From NCBI RefSeq assembly GCF_001613065.1, contig NZ_BDBQ01000083.1:18465-82464 (forward strand): DNA of 64,000 bases. The letters run 5' to 3'. Under the pieces are notes generated by a model. It ran no database searches and was not told the origin of the DNA. It saw only the letters and a list, made by a program, of their open reading frames with translations. This DNA is from Nocardia miyunensis NBRC 108239. GTDB taxonomy: Bacteria; Actinomycetota; Actinomycetes; Mycobacteriales; Mycobacteriaceae. A program made the position numbers and the translations under genes. Below are positions 8,669-17,953 of the stretch, piece by piece. Position 1 is the stretch's first letter; each line of letters starts with the position of its first letter.

Positions 8669-8955
8669 GGCAGTCAGCTCTCCTGAGGTGAGGTGATGGT
8701 CTCGGGACAACCGTAATCGCCGATCGGGCATTCGGGCAGGGGGTTCAGTGGTCGCCGTCGGCGGGTTCGGCGGGCTGCGCGTTGGGGGCGCTGCTGAAGA
8801 CGGGGCGTTGCGCCTTCGCCTCGGTGGTGGCGCTCGCTGGGGTGGGCACCGTGACGGTGCTGTGGCTGAACAATCCGGGTTTCGGCCCGTTCTCCTGGTC
8901 CATTCGAAGAAGTCTGCTCGTAGCGGGCGGCAAAAGCGAATTTCCTACCGGTTGG

Positions 8956-9450
8956 TCAGGTCAGATTGCTGTCGTGGCACAGGCTTCCGGTGCGGGTCGT
9001 CGGGGCGGGGCGGGCCGCGCCGGGATCGAAGGACCACTGCGAGATCGGGGCGACCGCGTGCCAGTAGAGGTGGCCGTCGCCGCCGGAGTACGCCTCGTAG
9101 ACGTCGTCGGTGCCGGGGATGAGCTGATCGCCGACACAGTAGTCGTCGTAGGCGGTGCCGGGCTGGCGCGCGCCGACACTGAACAGTCCGGTCGGATTGG
9201 TGTCCGCGCCCGGCACCGGCACCGTGCTGTGCGCGGTCGTGCGTCCGGACGACTGCCAGGTCGGCGTCCCCTGATCGTCGGTGCAGCGGAAGTTCCAGCC
9301 GCCGGAGGAGATCGCCAAACCATCGGTGTGCGGTGATCCATCCCACAGGCAGGCGGTGGAAGCCGTTGCGGCATAGGCGATTCCGGGGACACCGAGGCCG
9401 AGTGCGAGGGTGAGCCCGGCCACGATCGGGAAGAAGCGGACACGTCGCAC
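8956..9450 (-). CDS. Exported small protein, unknown function
   Basis: 164 residues from GTG 9450. It starts RRVRFFPIVAGLTLALG with a cleavage-like AYA-AT near residue 27, a clear Sec signal peptide. The mature part of about 135 residues has four to five Cys (ACLWDG, FRCTDDQG, DYCVGD, SLCHD) and many Gly, Trp and Tyr, suggesting a compact disulfide-bonded secreted domain. I do not recognise a family. Immediately upstream lies an array of short palindromes that may control it. Confidence 0.65.
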   Translation of the reverse strand: MRRVRFFPIVAGLTLALGLGVPGIAYAATASTACLWDGSPHTDGLAISSGGWNFRCTDDQGTPTWQSSGRTTAHSTVPVPGADTNPTGLFSVGARQPGTAYDDYCVGDQLIPGTDDVYEAYSGGDGHLYWHAVAPISQWSFDPGAARPAPTTRTGSLCHDSNLT

Positions 9451-9477
9451 TGCAACCTGCTTTCGCCTGAGAGGGGC

Positions 9478-9543
9478 CTTCCGCCGGAGAGGACACTTCC
9501 GAATCGGAAGACTTCCGCCCGGGAAGGGCTTCCGCCTTGGAAG
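9478..9543. repeat. Array of four CTTCC-N5-GGAAG palindromes
   Basis: CTTCCGAATCGGAAG (9496-9510), CTTCCGCCCGGGAAG (9512-9526) and CTTCCGCCTTGGAAG (9529-9543) are 15-base inverted repeats with only the middle varying; a related CTTCCGCCGGAGAG lies at 9478-9491. Spacing is 16-18 bases. They sit 28 to 93 bases before the start of the exported protein gene on the minus strand, so they could be stacked operators or short hairpins in its leader. No protein is assigned to them. Confidence 0.7.
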
Positions 9544-9969
9544 TAGAGGGGGAGGTTGCGTGCCCGCCGAAATATGATGAGGGGACATACACTTCGGCGG
9601 GCACGCGCACAGGCCCGGTGGTCTTACGGCGGCAGGTCGCGAGAGTCCGGCTGCAGTACCGGGTGCGTGCTCGACGAGTGCTTGTCCTGCCCTCCGTACG
9701 GGCCACTACCAGCATCGCCTCGAATTCCTTGGTTTCGCCACTCCCTTTTCATTGAAGGAAGAATTTCCTTGAAGAAAATGCCGCGATTCGAATTTCAATG
9801 ATAGATAGTGTAATCAAGGAAAGTGCGACTGATGTAAATAGTGATTTGGGCTACCGTTCGGCTCGGTGCGTGTTCGGCGGATTGCGAATTCGAAGGCGTA
9901 ACCGCCCACGCGCCACACGATTGCCCCGCTCACGCGGGGTAGACCGATGAAGGTAGTGAGGGACAACAG
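9544..9969. promoter_or_regulatory. AT-rich intergenic region upstream of the porin genes
   Basis: About 425 bp without a gene. 9740-9860 is distinctly AT-rich for this genome and should hold the porin promoter. It contains the inverted repeat AAGGAA-GAAT-TTCCTT at 9755-9770, a possible operator. A GAGGG ribosome binding site precedes the porin ATG at 9970. Confidence 0.45.
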
Positions 9970-10629
9970 ATGAGGGAATATCGTCGTGCCGGGACCCGGG
10001 CGCTCCGGGCCGCCGGCATAGCGGCGGCGGTGAGCGCCGCGATCGGCTTTCTATCAACGGGAGCCGCGAACGCGGACACGTTTGTGCCGTTGCCGGACGG
10101 ACACATCGTGGACCCGGGTGTTTCCATCGATAGCGTCGGAAACAGTGTGAACATCTCGCCGTCGCTGGCGGCGAACGGGGCGGGCCGCGTGGCCTGGTTG
10201 ACCTCGCACATCGCCGCGAACGTGACGACGCCGCCCGGCACGGTCGGACCGTGGAACGGGCCGGAGAACAATGCCGGTACCAACAATTCCTCGACGCACG
10301 GCGCCTCGACCATGGCGGTCGGTTACCTCGTGGGCTGCCAGGTCTCCCTGGGTAGCTTCTCGGCGTCGCTGTCGGGCTCGATCAGCACCACACCGGACCT
10401 GTCGGGTTCATTGTCGGTGCCGCTCTCGCCCGGACAGGTGAAGTGGGTGAATTTCGACGAGAAGGATATGACCTCCTCGGGTCGATACACGTTCGATCTG
10501 CAGGATCAACAGGTCGATATCCAGGGGTGCGGGGGCTATGCCCAGGCACGTCAGGTGGTGACGGTGGAAATCGTCGGGCCCGACTACTCCAAGACCACCC
10601 TCTACGGCCAGCCGTTCAGCCTCGGCTGA
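9970..10629 (+). CDS. MspA family porin
   Basis: 219 residues. Signal peptide with cleavage after AANA (about residue 35), then DTFVPLPDGHIVD, the almost invariant start of mature MspA-family proteins. The family's AVGYLVGCQVSL strand, the GCGGYAQARQVVTVEI strand and a C-terminal YGQPFSLG follow. Two Cys (GCQV and GCGG) replace none of the known features and are normal in Nocardia homologues. MspA porins form octameric goblets in the mycolate outer membrane and pass small hydrophilic solutes. A paralogue follows 57 bp downstream. Confidence 0.95.
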   Translation: MREYRRAGTRALRAAGIAAAVSAAIGFLSTGAANADTFVPLPDGHIVDPGVSIDSVGNSVNISPSLAANGAGRVAWLTSHIAANVTTPPGTVGPWNGPENNAGTNNSSTHGASTMAVGYLVGCQVSLGSFSASLSGSISTTPDLSGSLSVPLSPGQVKWVNFDEKDMTSSGRYTFDLQDQQVDIQGCGGYAQARQVVTVEIVGPDYSKTTLYGQPFSLG

Positions 10630-10686
10630 GTTCGCCTGTCACTCACAGCATTTCGCTACGGCGAATCTCGATCGAGGAATACTCAC

Positions 10687-11382
10687 ATGAATACTTTTCG
10701 CATGGGCCTATTGGCCCGGACGGCCGGCATCGGGCTGGCCGCGGCCGCCGCGTTCGGATACTTCTCCGTGGGCGCGGCGAACGCCGACACCTTCGTACCG
10801 CTGCCGGGCGGGCACATCACCCGGACCATCGGTGACGGGACCGTCGTGAACGTCGACATCACCGGCGAATCGGCGAATATCAACCCCTCCCTGCAGGGCA
10901 CCCCGCTGAGCCGGAACGCGTGGACCAGCGGCCATGCCGAGGTCAATCTGACCGGCGGGGAAGCGAAGGATCCGAAGACCGCGACCAGGCTGATCGTCGG
11001 CTATATCGTCGGCTGCCAGGTCGATCTGAGCGGCGGCATCGAGCCCGGTGTCAACGCCAGCGGTGACGCTGACCTGAGCACCAGCCCGGCGACCGTCTCG
11101 GCCACCGGCGGGGCCTCGACCACCCTGACGATCGCGGCGGGACAGGCCAAGGTGCTGAATCTGCTGGATGTCGAGGCGCCGGACGATTTCGGCGCCGATT
11201 CGCACAACAATTTCCAGCAGGTGAAGGGGCCGCATCAGAGTGTGACCTGGCACAACGAGACCTTCGCCGTGGACGGTTGTGGCGGGTACGCCCAGGCGCG
11301 TTCGTTCGCTCAGGCGAAGGTGTACACGAACTCGTCGATCGGATATGTGACGGTCTGGGGGAAGCCCTTCAGTATCGGATGA
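10687..11382 (+). CDS. MspA family porin (second copy)
   Basis: 231 residues, signal peptide ending in AANA before DTFVPLPGGHITR. It shares with its neighbour the LIVGYIVGCQVDL strand, GCGGYAQARSF and the C-terminal WGKPFSIG, but the central constriction/loop segment is longer (the stretch around EAPDDFGADSHNNFQQV). The pair looks like an old tandem duplication whose pores may differ in selectivity. It is closed by a strong intrinsic terminator at 11415-11461. Confidence 0.95.
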   Translation: MNTFRMGLLARTAGIGLAAAAAFGYFSVGAANADTFVPLPGGHITRTIGDGTVVNVDITGESANINPSLQGTPLSRNAWTSGHAEVNLTGGEAKDPKTATRLIVGYIVGCQVDLSGGIEPGVNASGDADLSTSPATVSATGGASTTLTIAAGQAKVLNLLDVEAPDDFGADSHNNFQQVKGPHQSVTWHNETFAVDGCGGYAQARSFAQAKVYTNSSIGYVTVWGKPFSIG

Positions 11383-11414
11383 TTCGGACATCGGATAATT
11401 CGGACAAATAGAAT

Positions 11415-11461
11415 AAACCTCCACCGTGAATTGTGTTCGTTGTCACGGTGGAGGTTTTTTT
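11415..11461 (+). terminator. Intrinsic terminator after the porin pair
   Basis: A 15-bp perfect stem (11415-11429 with 11443-11457, core CCTCCACCGTGA/TCACGGTGGAGG) is followed by a run of T. This is the clearest rho-independent terminator in the window. Confidence 0.92.
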
Positions 11462-11639
11462 CTGTATGAAAACGGACACGCGATGGATTTCCTTGGTTAC
11501 AACAAAGCCTGACGCACAGTGGATTCTAAGCTTTTGGGCAGGAGGTTTCCAGCCCCATACGACAAAGTCGGACCTGTCGCGTCCGCAACGCCGCGGACCG
11601 ATGCTGCGTGTCCCGGATATACCGGAAGGTAAGTCGTAG

Positions 11640-12524
11640 ATGGCCAGATATTCCAACGGTGAGTCCGTTTTTTCGCGATTGGCCCGCCTCCTCGAGGCGT
11701 TCGAGGACGACAGTCCGGTCATCACTGTCTCAGAGTTGTCGAAACGAACGGGCCTTTCGTTACCGACGGTTTCGCGGATGGTGTCCGAACTGGTCGAACG
11801 GGGGTGGTTGCAGCGCGACGCCGACCGGCGGGTGTGGATCGGGCTGCGGATGTGGGAACTGGTCTCCCGGGCCGCGCCCACCCGGGATCTGGTGCGAACC
11901 TCGGTGCCGTTCATGACCGAGCTCAGCGCCCGAATCGGGCAGAACGTGAACCTGAGCGTGCGGCAGGGCTCGGAGGCGATGTTCATCGAGACGTTGTCCG
12001 CACCCAATGCGGTGCAGACCGTATTGCGCGGGCCGGGATCGCGGCTGCCGCTGCACGCCTCCGCGGCGGGACTGGTACTGCTCGCCTACGGGCCCCCGGT
12101 GGTGCAGGAGGCCGTGCTTGCGGGCCCGCTGCCCGCGCTGTCGGCGCGCACGGTGACCGAGCCGAACGCCCTGCGCGCATTGCTGAGCGAGATTCGCCGG
12201 ACCGGTGCGGCGTTCTGTCCCGGACTGATCGATCCCGCGAACGCCGCGATCTCCGTGCCGTTGCGGTCGAGTACCCGGGAGGTTGTGGCGTCATTGTCTG
12301 CGATAGTGCCGAATACCGATGGCGCGCGGGCGATGGTGCCATTGTTGCGCACTGCGGGTGCGCAGATATCGCGTGCGCTGGCAGCGCGGAACAGTCCCGC
12401 GTGGCAACCCGATTCGGAGGAGCAGCAGCAGAAATCGGAGGAATCCAGACACAATGCGCGGACGACGCGTTCGTTACGGTCGAATACGTCGTTGCTCGCG
12501 CTCGGTCGGGTTGCGACGAACTGA
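11640..12524 (+). CDS. IclR family transcriptional regulator
   Basis: 294 residues. N-terminal winged helix (about residues 10-65, SVFSRLARLLEAFEDDSPVI then LSLPTVSRMVSELVERGWL) and a C-terminal IclR effector-binding GAF-like domain (residues 80-255, with NLSVRQGSEAMFIETL, LPLHASAAGLVLLAY and a Cys-Pro in AAFCPGLIDP). A Gln/Ser/Arg-rich tail of about 40 residues extends beyond the domain. IclR proteins usually control neighbouring catabolic genes; no obvious target adjoins it, since the GT39 gene follows after 280 bp. Confidence 0.92.
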   Translation: MARYSNGESVFSRLARLLEAFEDDSPVITVSELSKRTGLSLPTVSRMVSELVERGWLQRDADRRVWIGLRMWELVSRAAPTRDLVRTSVPFMTELSARIGQNVNLSVRQGSEAMFIETLSAPNAVQTVLRGPGSRLPLHASAAGLVLLAYGPPVVQEAVLAGPLPALSARTVTEPNALRALLSEIRRTGAAFCPGLIDPANAAISVPLRSSTREVVASLSAIVPNTDGARAMVPLLRTAGAQISRALAARNSPAWQPDSEEQQQKSEESRHNARTTRSLRSNTSLLALGRVATN

Positions 12525-12804
12525 CCGGTTCGAATGTAATTTCGATGATTGCCCGAGATGCTGTGGACAATGGCGGTATCGGGTAATTCTCGATCCGGAA
12601 GCTGCTTGAAGGAAACAACTCTGGCATCGGGACATGACACTACTACAATTGATTTCGGGCGCCCGCCGGAAAAGGAACCTCGGAAATTTTTTTGCCGGTG
12701 GGCGTCCATCGTTCTCCGGCAGGAGCCGAGGCGGCGGGGGCTCACAGAGTTCTCCCAGTGTCGGTTGAGAGCTCTAGCAGGGTGATCGACCAGGATTGCC
12801 GATC

Positions 12805-14775
12805 ATGACCGAGACTGCCACCGCGGAACCCGGGGCCGCCGCGCGCCCAGCGGCCGTGCCCACCTCGTCCGGGCCCGGAATTCCACGTGAACGCTTGATT
12901 CTGGCCCTGCTGCTGATCGGAACGGCCGCGGCCTACTGCTGGAACCTCACCGCCGGGGGCTGGGCGAACGAGTTCTATGCCGCCGCGGTGCAATCCGGGA
13001 CGTTGTCGTGGAAGGCGTTCCTGTTCGGGTCGCTGGATCCCGGAAATATCGTCACGGTCGACAAGACGCCGCTGTCGCTGTGGCCGATGGAACTGTCCGG
13101 GCGGATCTTCGGATTCAGCAGTGCGAGCATGCTCTTGCCTGAGGTCGTGCTGGGCGTCGCCTCGGTGGCTTTGCTGTGGGCGACCGTGCGGCGCGTGTTC
13201 GGGCCCGCCGCGGGGTTGCTGGCGGGCCTGGTGCTGGCGTTGACGCCGGTGGCGGCGCTGATGTTCCGGTACAACAATCCCGATGCGATGCTCACCTTCC
13301 TGATCATCGCCGCGGCCTGGGCGATGACGCGGGCGCTTGGTGACGGGCGCTGGCGGTGGCTCGTGCTGTGCGGTGCGTTCGTCGGATTGGGTTTCCTGGC
13401 AAAGCAATTGCAGGTGATGCTGGTGGTGCCGGGGCTGGCGCTGGCCTATCTGGTGGCCGGTCCGCCGCGGCTGGGCAAGCGGATCGCGCAATTGTGTGCC
13501 GCGGTCGCGGGACTGCTGGTCGCCGCCGGATGGTGGGTGCTGATCGCGCAGCTGTGGCCCGCGGACTCGCGGCCGTATTTCGGTGGTTCGGAGAACAATT
13601 CGATCCTGGACCTGACCGTCGGCTACAACGGGATCCAGCGGCTGGACACCTCCGGATTCGGACCCCGCGCCGGGGAACCGGGCATCACACGACTGTTCGG
13701 GCCCGAACTGGCCGGGCAGATCACCTGGCTGGTTCCGGCCGCGCTGGTGTTGCTCGTCACGGGGCTCGTGTTGCGCGGCAGGGGATCCCGGACCGACAGC
13801 GTGCGCGGTGCGCTTGTGCTGTGGGGCGGGTGGCTGGTCGTGTCCGGGCTGGTGTTCAGCTTCATGAACGGGACATTCCACCAGTACTACACGATGACCA
13901 TGGCCCCGGCGGTCGCCGCGCTCGTCGGCGGCGCGGGCGTGCTGGTGTGGCGGGCGCGTGAACGCGGCTGGGTGCGTGCGGTACTCGCGGTGAGTGTGCT
14001 GCTCACCGTGGCGATGGCATGGGTGACGCTCTCGCGCACAACGGATTTCGTGCCGTGGTTGCGGTGGGTGGTGCTCGTCGCCGGGATCGTCGCGGCGGTG
14101 GGGTTGGTCGTGCGGACGCGCGCCGGGATCGCGGCGGCCGTGCTGGCGGTGCTGGTGGGGCTGGCCGGGCCGGTGTCGTACACCGTTGACACGCTGGCGA
14201 ATTCGTCCGACTCGGGTGGGTTCGGCGGTGCGGGGCCGCAGGTTCCGGGGACGGGGTGGGGGCCCCAGGGTGGGCACAAGGGCGGCGATGGTCCGGGGAG
14301 CAACGCTGGTGGTGCACAGCCCGCGAACGGTGCCCAACCGGGGAACGCCGCACAGCCTGGGAAGGCCGACAAACCGGCTGACGCGGCGAAGCCGGGTCGC
14401 GGACACGGCGGGCCGGGCTGGGGCTCGGGTCCGTCGTCGCAGATCGTCGCTTTGCTGAAATCCGATGCGGGCCGGTTCACCTGGGCCGGTTCGGCGGTCA
14501 GTTCGCACGGCGCCAACAGCTATCAGCTCGCCGCGGACGTGCCCGTCATGTCCATCGGCGGATTCAGCGGCGGCGACCCCGCCCCCACCCTGGCGCAATT
14601 CCAGCAGTACGTCGCCCAGGGCCGCATCCACTACTTCATCGCCGAGGAAGACCGCGGCCCGCGCCACGACGCCGACTCCGAGGCGACGAAGATCACCACC
14701 TGGGTCGAGCAGCACTACACCCCGACCACCGTCGACGGCACGAGCGTCTACGACCTCACCGCGCCGAAGCGATAG
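12805..14775 (+). CDS. GT39 family membrane glycosyltransferase (YkcB/ArnT-like)
   Basis: 656 residues with about 11-12 membrane segments between residues 30 and 440. The N-terminal loop has WNLTAGGWANEFYAAA with SLDPGNIVTVDKTPLSLW, where acidic residues form the catalytic centre of PMT/GT-C enzymes that use a polyprenyl-phosphate sugar. A Gly/Pro/Asn-rich linker (about residues 480-545) leads to a soluble C-terminal domain of about 110 residues ending DLTAPKR, probably outside the membrane. The ATG at 12805 is preferred over TTG 12796. Function is transfer of a sugar, likely mannose-like, to an envelope acceptor; the acceptor is unknown. Confidence 0.88.
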   Translation: MTETATAEPGAAARPAAVPTSSGPGIPRERLILALLLIGTAAAYCWNLTAGGWANEFYAAAVQSGTLSWKAFLFGSLDPGNIVTVDKTPLSLWPMELSGRIFGFSSASMLLPEVVLGVASVALLWATVRRVFGPAAGLLAGLVLALTPVAALMFRYNNPDAMLTFLIIAAAWAMTRALGDGRWRWLVLCGAFVGLGFLAKQLQVMLVVPGLALAYLVAGPPRLGKRIAQLCAAVAGLLVAAGWWVLIAQLWPADSRPYFGGSENNSILDLTVGYNGIQRLDTSGFGPRAGEPGITRLFGPELAGQITWLVPAALVLLVTGLVLRGRGSRTDSVRGALVLWGGWLVVSGLVFSFMNGTFHQYYTMTMAPAVAALVGGAGVLVWRARERGWVRAVLAVSVLLTVAMAWVTLSRTTDFVPWLRWVVLVAGIVAAVGLVVRTRAGIAAAVLAVLVGLAGPVSYTVDTLANSSDSGGFGGAGPQVPGTGWGPQGGHKGGDGPGSNAGGAQPANGAQPGNAAQPGKADKPADAAKPGRGHGGPGWGSGPSSQIVALLKSDAGRFTWAGSAVSSHGANSYQLAADVPVMSIGGFSGGDPAPTLAQFQQYVAQGRIHYFIAEEDRGPRHDADSEATKITTWVEQHYTPTTVDGTSVYDLTAPKR

Positions 14776-15159
14776 GCGTTGGGGTGTAACGAGAGTCGCT
14801 GTCTCGGGGCGCAGGGCGACTTTCGAGCGATGCGTTGTGTAGGTCGGAGGACTCGCGATGCGGGCCCTCCGACCTGTCCCGACCGCGTTGCGGGCCGGTT
14901 CCATTCTCGCGATAGACGCGGGGTCGCAACGAGCGTCGCCGTCGATACCGAGAGGGGCCGCCCGGGATGCACGGCTCGACATCCGACGACACCGTCGTAC
15001 GTTGAACTCGAGTTCTCCCGCGGGGAGATCGCCGCCTGACGGAAGGGGGCTGCCCCGCGGCGGGGTCCAGGTCGACGGCAGTGGCGGTGCTGTGGCGCAA
15101 CGGAATTCCGGCCGATGAATGCGATGATCGCCGGGACATTGCCGCGAAGGAGGGTGCAC
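14776..15159. other. Intergenic region without a recognised gene
   Basis: 384 bp of high-GC sequence. Open frames here are antisense or shadow frames without ribosome binding sites or recognisable motifs. A strong GAAGGAGGG before ATG 15160 is the only clear signal. Confidence 0.5.
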
Positions 15160-16023
15160 ATGACGATCGGAATTCCGGGTATCCGGGTCGGGCACTGGTC
15201 CGATCCGGCCGCGCAGACCGGCTGCACGGTGCTGACGTTGCCGGAACACACCACGGCCTCGTGCGAGGTGCGCGGCGGGGCGCCGGCGAGTCGCGAGCTG
15301 GATGCGCTCGCGGTGGACAAGGCCGCGGTCACGATCGACGCGATCGTGCTGACCGGCGGGTCCGCCTTCGGTCTGGCCGCCGCCGACGGGGTGCTGCGCT
15401 ACCTCGAGGAGCAGGGCCGGGGCGTGCCGACCCCGGCCGGGCCGGTGCCGCTGGTGCCGACCATGGCCCTGTTCGATCTGGCCGCGGGCGATCCGTCCGC
15501 CCGGCCGACCGCCGAGCACGGTTACGCCGCCGCGCAGGCCGCCGCCGGTGCGCAGATCCTGCGCGGGCGCGTCGGCGCGGGGACCGGTGCGTACACCTCG
15601 CAGTGGCGCGGTGAGCGACGACGTCCCGGCGGAATCGGTTATGCCGAGCGAACATTGGGCCCACTGGTGGTCGGGGCGCTGTGCGCGGTGAACGCCTTCG
15701 GCGATATCGACGACGGCCGCGCGGACATCTCCCTCGACGCCGTCGCGATCATGGGCGAACCCTTCGAATTCGACACCTCCCGCACCCACACCACGATCGG
15801 CGCGGTCCTGACCAACGCCCGCCTCGACAAAACCGGCTGCCTGATCGCCGCCCAGGGAGCCCACGACGGCCTGGCTCGCGCCCTGACCCCACCGCACACC
15901 CGCTACGACGGCGACGGATTCATAGCCGCGGCAACGGGTTCGGTCGAGGCCCACGTCGACACCGTGCGTCTGATGGCGGTCGCTGCGGTCACCGAAGCCA
16001 TTCGGTCGGTCGCCGTGGAGTGA
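15160..16023 (+). CDS. P1 family peptidase (DmpA/BapA-like)
   Basis: 287 residues from ATG 15160 behind GAAGGAGGG. Family signs are IPGIRVGHWSD and GCTVL at the start, VLTGGSAFGLAAADGV near residue 65, and HTTIGAVLTNARLDK near residue 210, the region where P1 enzymes cut themselves to expose an N-terminal Thr/Ser nucleophile. They are aminopeptidases or amidases acting on D- or beta-amino acid peptides. The 3' end of this gene appears duplicated and decayed downstream (16024-16330). Confidence 0.9.
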   Translation: MTIGIPGIRVGHWSDPAAQTGCTVLTLPEHTTASCEVRGGAPASRELDALAVDKAAVTIDAIVLTGGSAFGLAAADGVLRYLEEQGRGVPTPAGPVPLVPTMALFDLAAGDPSARPTAEHGYAAAQAAAGAQILRGRVGAGTGAYTSQWRGERRRPGGIGYAERTLGPLVVGALCAVNAFGDIDDGRADISLDAVAIMGEPFEFDTSRTHTTIGAVLTNARLDKTGCLIAAQGAHDGLARALTPPHTRYDGDGFIAAATGSVEAHVDTVRLMAVAAVTEAIRSVAVE

Positions 16024-16330
16024 GCTGGATGCACTGTTGCGGTGTCGAGTTCGGTTGCGGCCATCGGTCCGGTGGCAGCGGACCGGACCCGAATCGGCAC
16101 TGTTCGTCTGATGGCCGCGGCGGCGTTGTGGCGCAAGCCGTTCGGTCGGTGGCCGCGAGGTGAGTTGGATTCACTGCGATGGTGAGGGGTTCGGTTGCCG
16201 CGGCTCGTCCGTTCGGTGGAGCGGCCGAGCCCGATTCATCGCAGCGGCAACGGGTTCGGCATCCGCGCATCGCGATGTCGCTCGGTTGCGGGCGTCGTCG
16301 CGTCGATCCGATCGGGCAGTGCGGGGGCGT
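16024..16330 (+). repeat. Decayed tandem duplications of the P1 peptidase 3' end
   Basis: The gene's own 3' segment around 15918-16050 reappears twice in degenerate form. A copy at about 16100-16200 keeps GTTCGTCTGATGGC, CCGTTCGGTCGGT and GTGAGTTGGATTCACTG. Another at about 16233-16310 keeps GCGGCAACGGGTTCGG (exact in both) and GATGTCGCTCGGTTGCGG. None encodes a domain. This explains the roughly 340 bp gap before the TetR gene. Confidence 0.6.
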
Positions 16331-16362
16331 CGACTTCCGTTGCCTCGGAGTGGGTCCGTCGG

Positions 16363-16974
16363 TCAGCCGACGACGATGGGGACGATGTACTGCTGGGCGA
16401 AGGTCTCCAGGTCGTCCGTGGTGTCGAGAGTGACCGTGCCGACGGGCTGGAGGATCAGGGAATGCACTATGCGGCAGCAGATTTCGGCCCGTGTGCTCAG
16501 GTCGGGGATGTCGGGTAGGGCGCGTTCGCGCAGGGCTTGGCGCAGGATGGCGGTGCTGGCCGTGGAGGCCATGGTGAAGAAGGACGCCCCATCAGTGGTG
16601 AGTTGGGGTAGCAGACGATCGGGTTCCAGTGCGATCATGCGCTCGACCAGTGGATGGGTGCGCCAGCGCGTGACGACCGTGACGAAGACCGCGGTCACCA
16701 CGGATTCGATGGTGGCGTGCTGTGCGGGCAGTTCGCGTAGTTCGGCCAGGACGCCCTGCACCTCCCGCGCGGTCACCGAACGCACCAGATCCTCCCGGGA
16801 GCCGATACGCCGATAGACCGTGACCCGATCGACCTCGGCCTGGCGGGCCACGTCCTCGATGGTCGTCTTCTTGACGCCGAGACGCTGGAACTGCACGAGG
16901 GCGGCGTCGAGGATGCGCCCCTCGATGGACTCGGTCTTGGGCGCTTCTTTCGAGGTCCGAGAGGCGGTGGGCAT
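16363..16974 (-). CDS. TetR/AcrR family regulator
   Basis: 203 residues with an N-terminal TetR helix-turn-helix (about residues 18-65: RILDAALVQFQRLGVKKTTI, then VDRVTVYRRIGSREDLV) and a helical ligand-binding C-terminal domain. It is divergent from the five-gene redox operon starting at 17072, and the 98-bp gap between them holds palindromes with TGTTGC/GCAACA arms, so it very probably represses that operon and itself. Confidence 0.93.
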   Translation of the reverse strand: MPTASRTSKEAPKTESIEGRILDAALVQFQRLGVKKTTIEDVARQAEVDRVTVYRRIGSREDLVRSVTAREVQGVLAELRELPAQHATIESVVTAVFVTVVTRWRTHPLVERMIALEPDRLLPQLTTDGASFFTMASTASTAILRQALRERALPDIPDLSTRAEICCRIVHSLILQPVGTVTLDTTDDLETFAQQYIVPIVVG

Positions 16975-17002
16975 ACTTCGACGCTAGCAGCTCCCGCGTC
17001 GA

Positions 17003-17042
17003 TTGCAACAATCTTCATCGATTTGTTGCTGCAACATTGCAA
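17003..17042. promoter_or_regulatory. Likely TetR operator between divergent genes
   Basis: TGTTGC-T-GCAACA at 17024-17036 is a perfect inverted repeat; the half-site TTGCAACA recurs at 17003-17010 and an additional TTGCAA follows at 17037-17042. It lies between the start of the regulator (16974) and the first operon gene (17072). Confidence 0.7.
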
Positions 17043-17071
17043 TGCGATTTGTGGTCTTGTACGGTCGGGGC

Positions 17072-17953
17072 ATGGCTTATGACGGTGCGGCATCGCACCC
17101 CTACCGGGAAGAAGCGCACGCGATCCACCCGCGGGACGTCCACTTCGACTTCTCGTCGGTGCCGATGCACTACATTCCCGGAGAAGTTCTGGCGACCCAT
17201 GTCACGAATGTGATGCATCTGGTTCTGCCGGAAGGGGAGCGGGCGATGGCCGCGTGCCTCGGCGAGGCGCTGCCGTACATCGACGACGAGCGCCTACGCG
17301 AAGAGGTGACCGGATTCATCGGTCAGGAGTCGATGCACGCCAGCAGCCACGAGGGTGCGCGCAAGCATCTGCAGTCCATCGGTCTGGACGTGGAGTCCTA
17401 TGTGTCGAAGGTCGCCTGGCTCGTCGACCGGGTGCTGGGTGATCACGGCCTGAGCGGGCGGGCCAAGGAGCAATGGCTGCGCGAACGTCTCGGGTTGTTC
17501 GCCGGGATGGAACATTTCACCGCCGTCATCGGCGAATGGCTGCTCGAGTCCGAGGTGCTCGCCGAGCTGGGCATGCACCCGACGATGCTGGATCTGGTGC
17601 GCTGGCACGGCGCGGAGGAGGTCGAGCACCGCAGCGTGGTGTTCGACGCCTATATGCACGTCGACGGCGGATACGCCCGCCGGTTCCGCACCGGCCTGCT
17701 GGCCAGTGGTCTGCTGCTGCCGCTGTTCATCTTCTCGACCGCATACCTGTACCGCAAGGATCCGAGCCCGGCCAAGGGCCGGTACTGGCTCCGGCAATTC
17801 GCCAGTGCCACCGCGCGCGGCGTGATTCCGAGCTTCACCACGTTCTTCACCGAGATGCCGCGGTATCTGAGCCGCAATTTCCACCCCTCGCAGCTGGGAT
17901 CGATGGACAGCGCACTGCGTTATCTGGCGCATTCCCCGGCGGCTCGCGGATGA
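17072..17953 (+). CDS. PF10118 family (predicted metal-dependent hydrolase) protein
   Basis: 293 residues. It has the PF10118 features: FDFSSVPMHYIP early, EEVTGFIGQESMHASSHEG (Glu and His spaced as in di-iron or zinc helical proteins), GLFAGMEHFTAVIGEWLL and RWHGAEEVEHRSVVFDAY, with one membrane-like segment near residue 215 (LLASGLLLPLFIFSTAYLY). The repeated E..H motifs suggest a helical bundle with a di-metal centre. These proteins often stand beside ferredoxin reductases, as here, and could be an oxygenase partner. It opens the operon; the next gene overlaps by four bases. Confidence 0.8.
   Translation: MAYDGAASHPYREEAHAIHPRDVHFDFSSVPMHYIPGEVLATHVTNVMHLVLPEGERAMAACLGEALPYIDDERLREEVTGFIGQESMHASSHEGARKHLQSIGLDVESYVSKVAWLVDRVLGDHGLSGRAKEQWLRERLGLFAGMEHFTAVIGEWLLESEVLAELGMHPTMLDLVRWHGAEEVEHRSVVFDAYMHVDGGYARRFRTGLLASGLLLPLFIFSTAYLYRKDPSPAKGRYWLRQFASATARGVIPSFTTFFTEMPRYLSRNFHPSQLGSMDSALRYLAHSPAARG

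Noticed and set aside
8745..8933. 62-residue minus-strand gene
   Set aside because: Pro/Ala-rich shadow-like frame without start signal between two clear genes.
12742..15954. A 1070-codon open frame on the minus strand
   Set aside because: It is antisense to the GT39 and P1 peptidase genes, rich in Arg/Pro/His/Gly without motifs: a GC-bias shadow.
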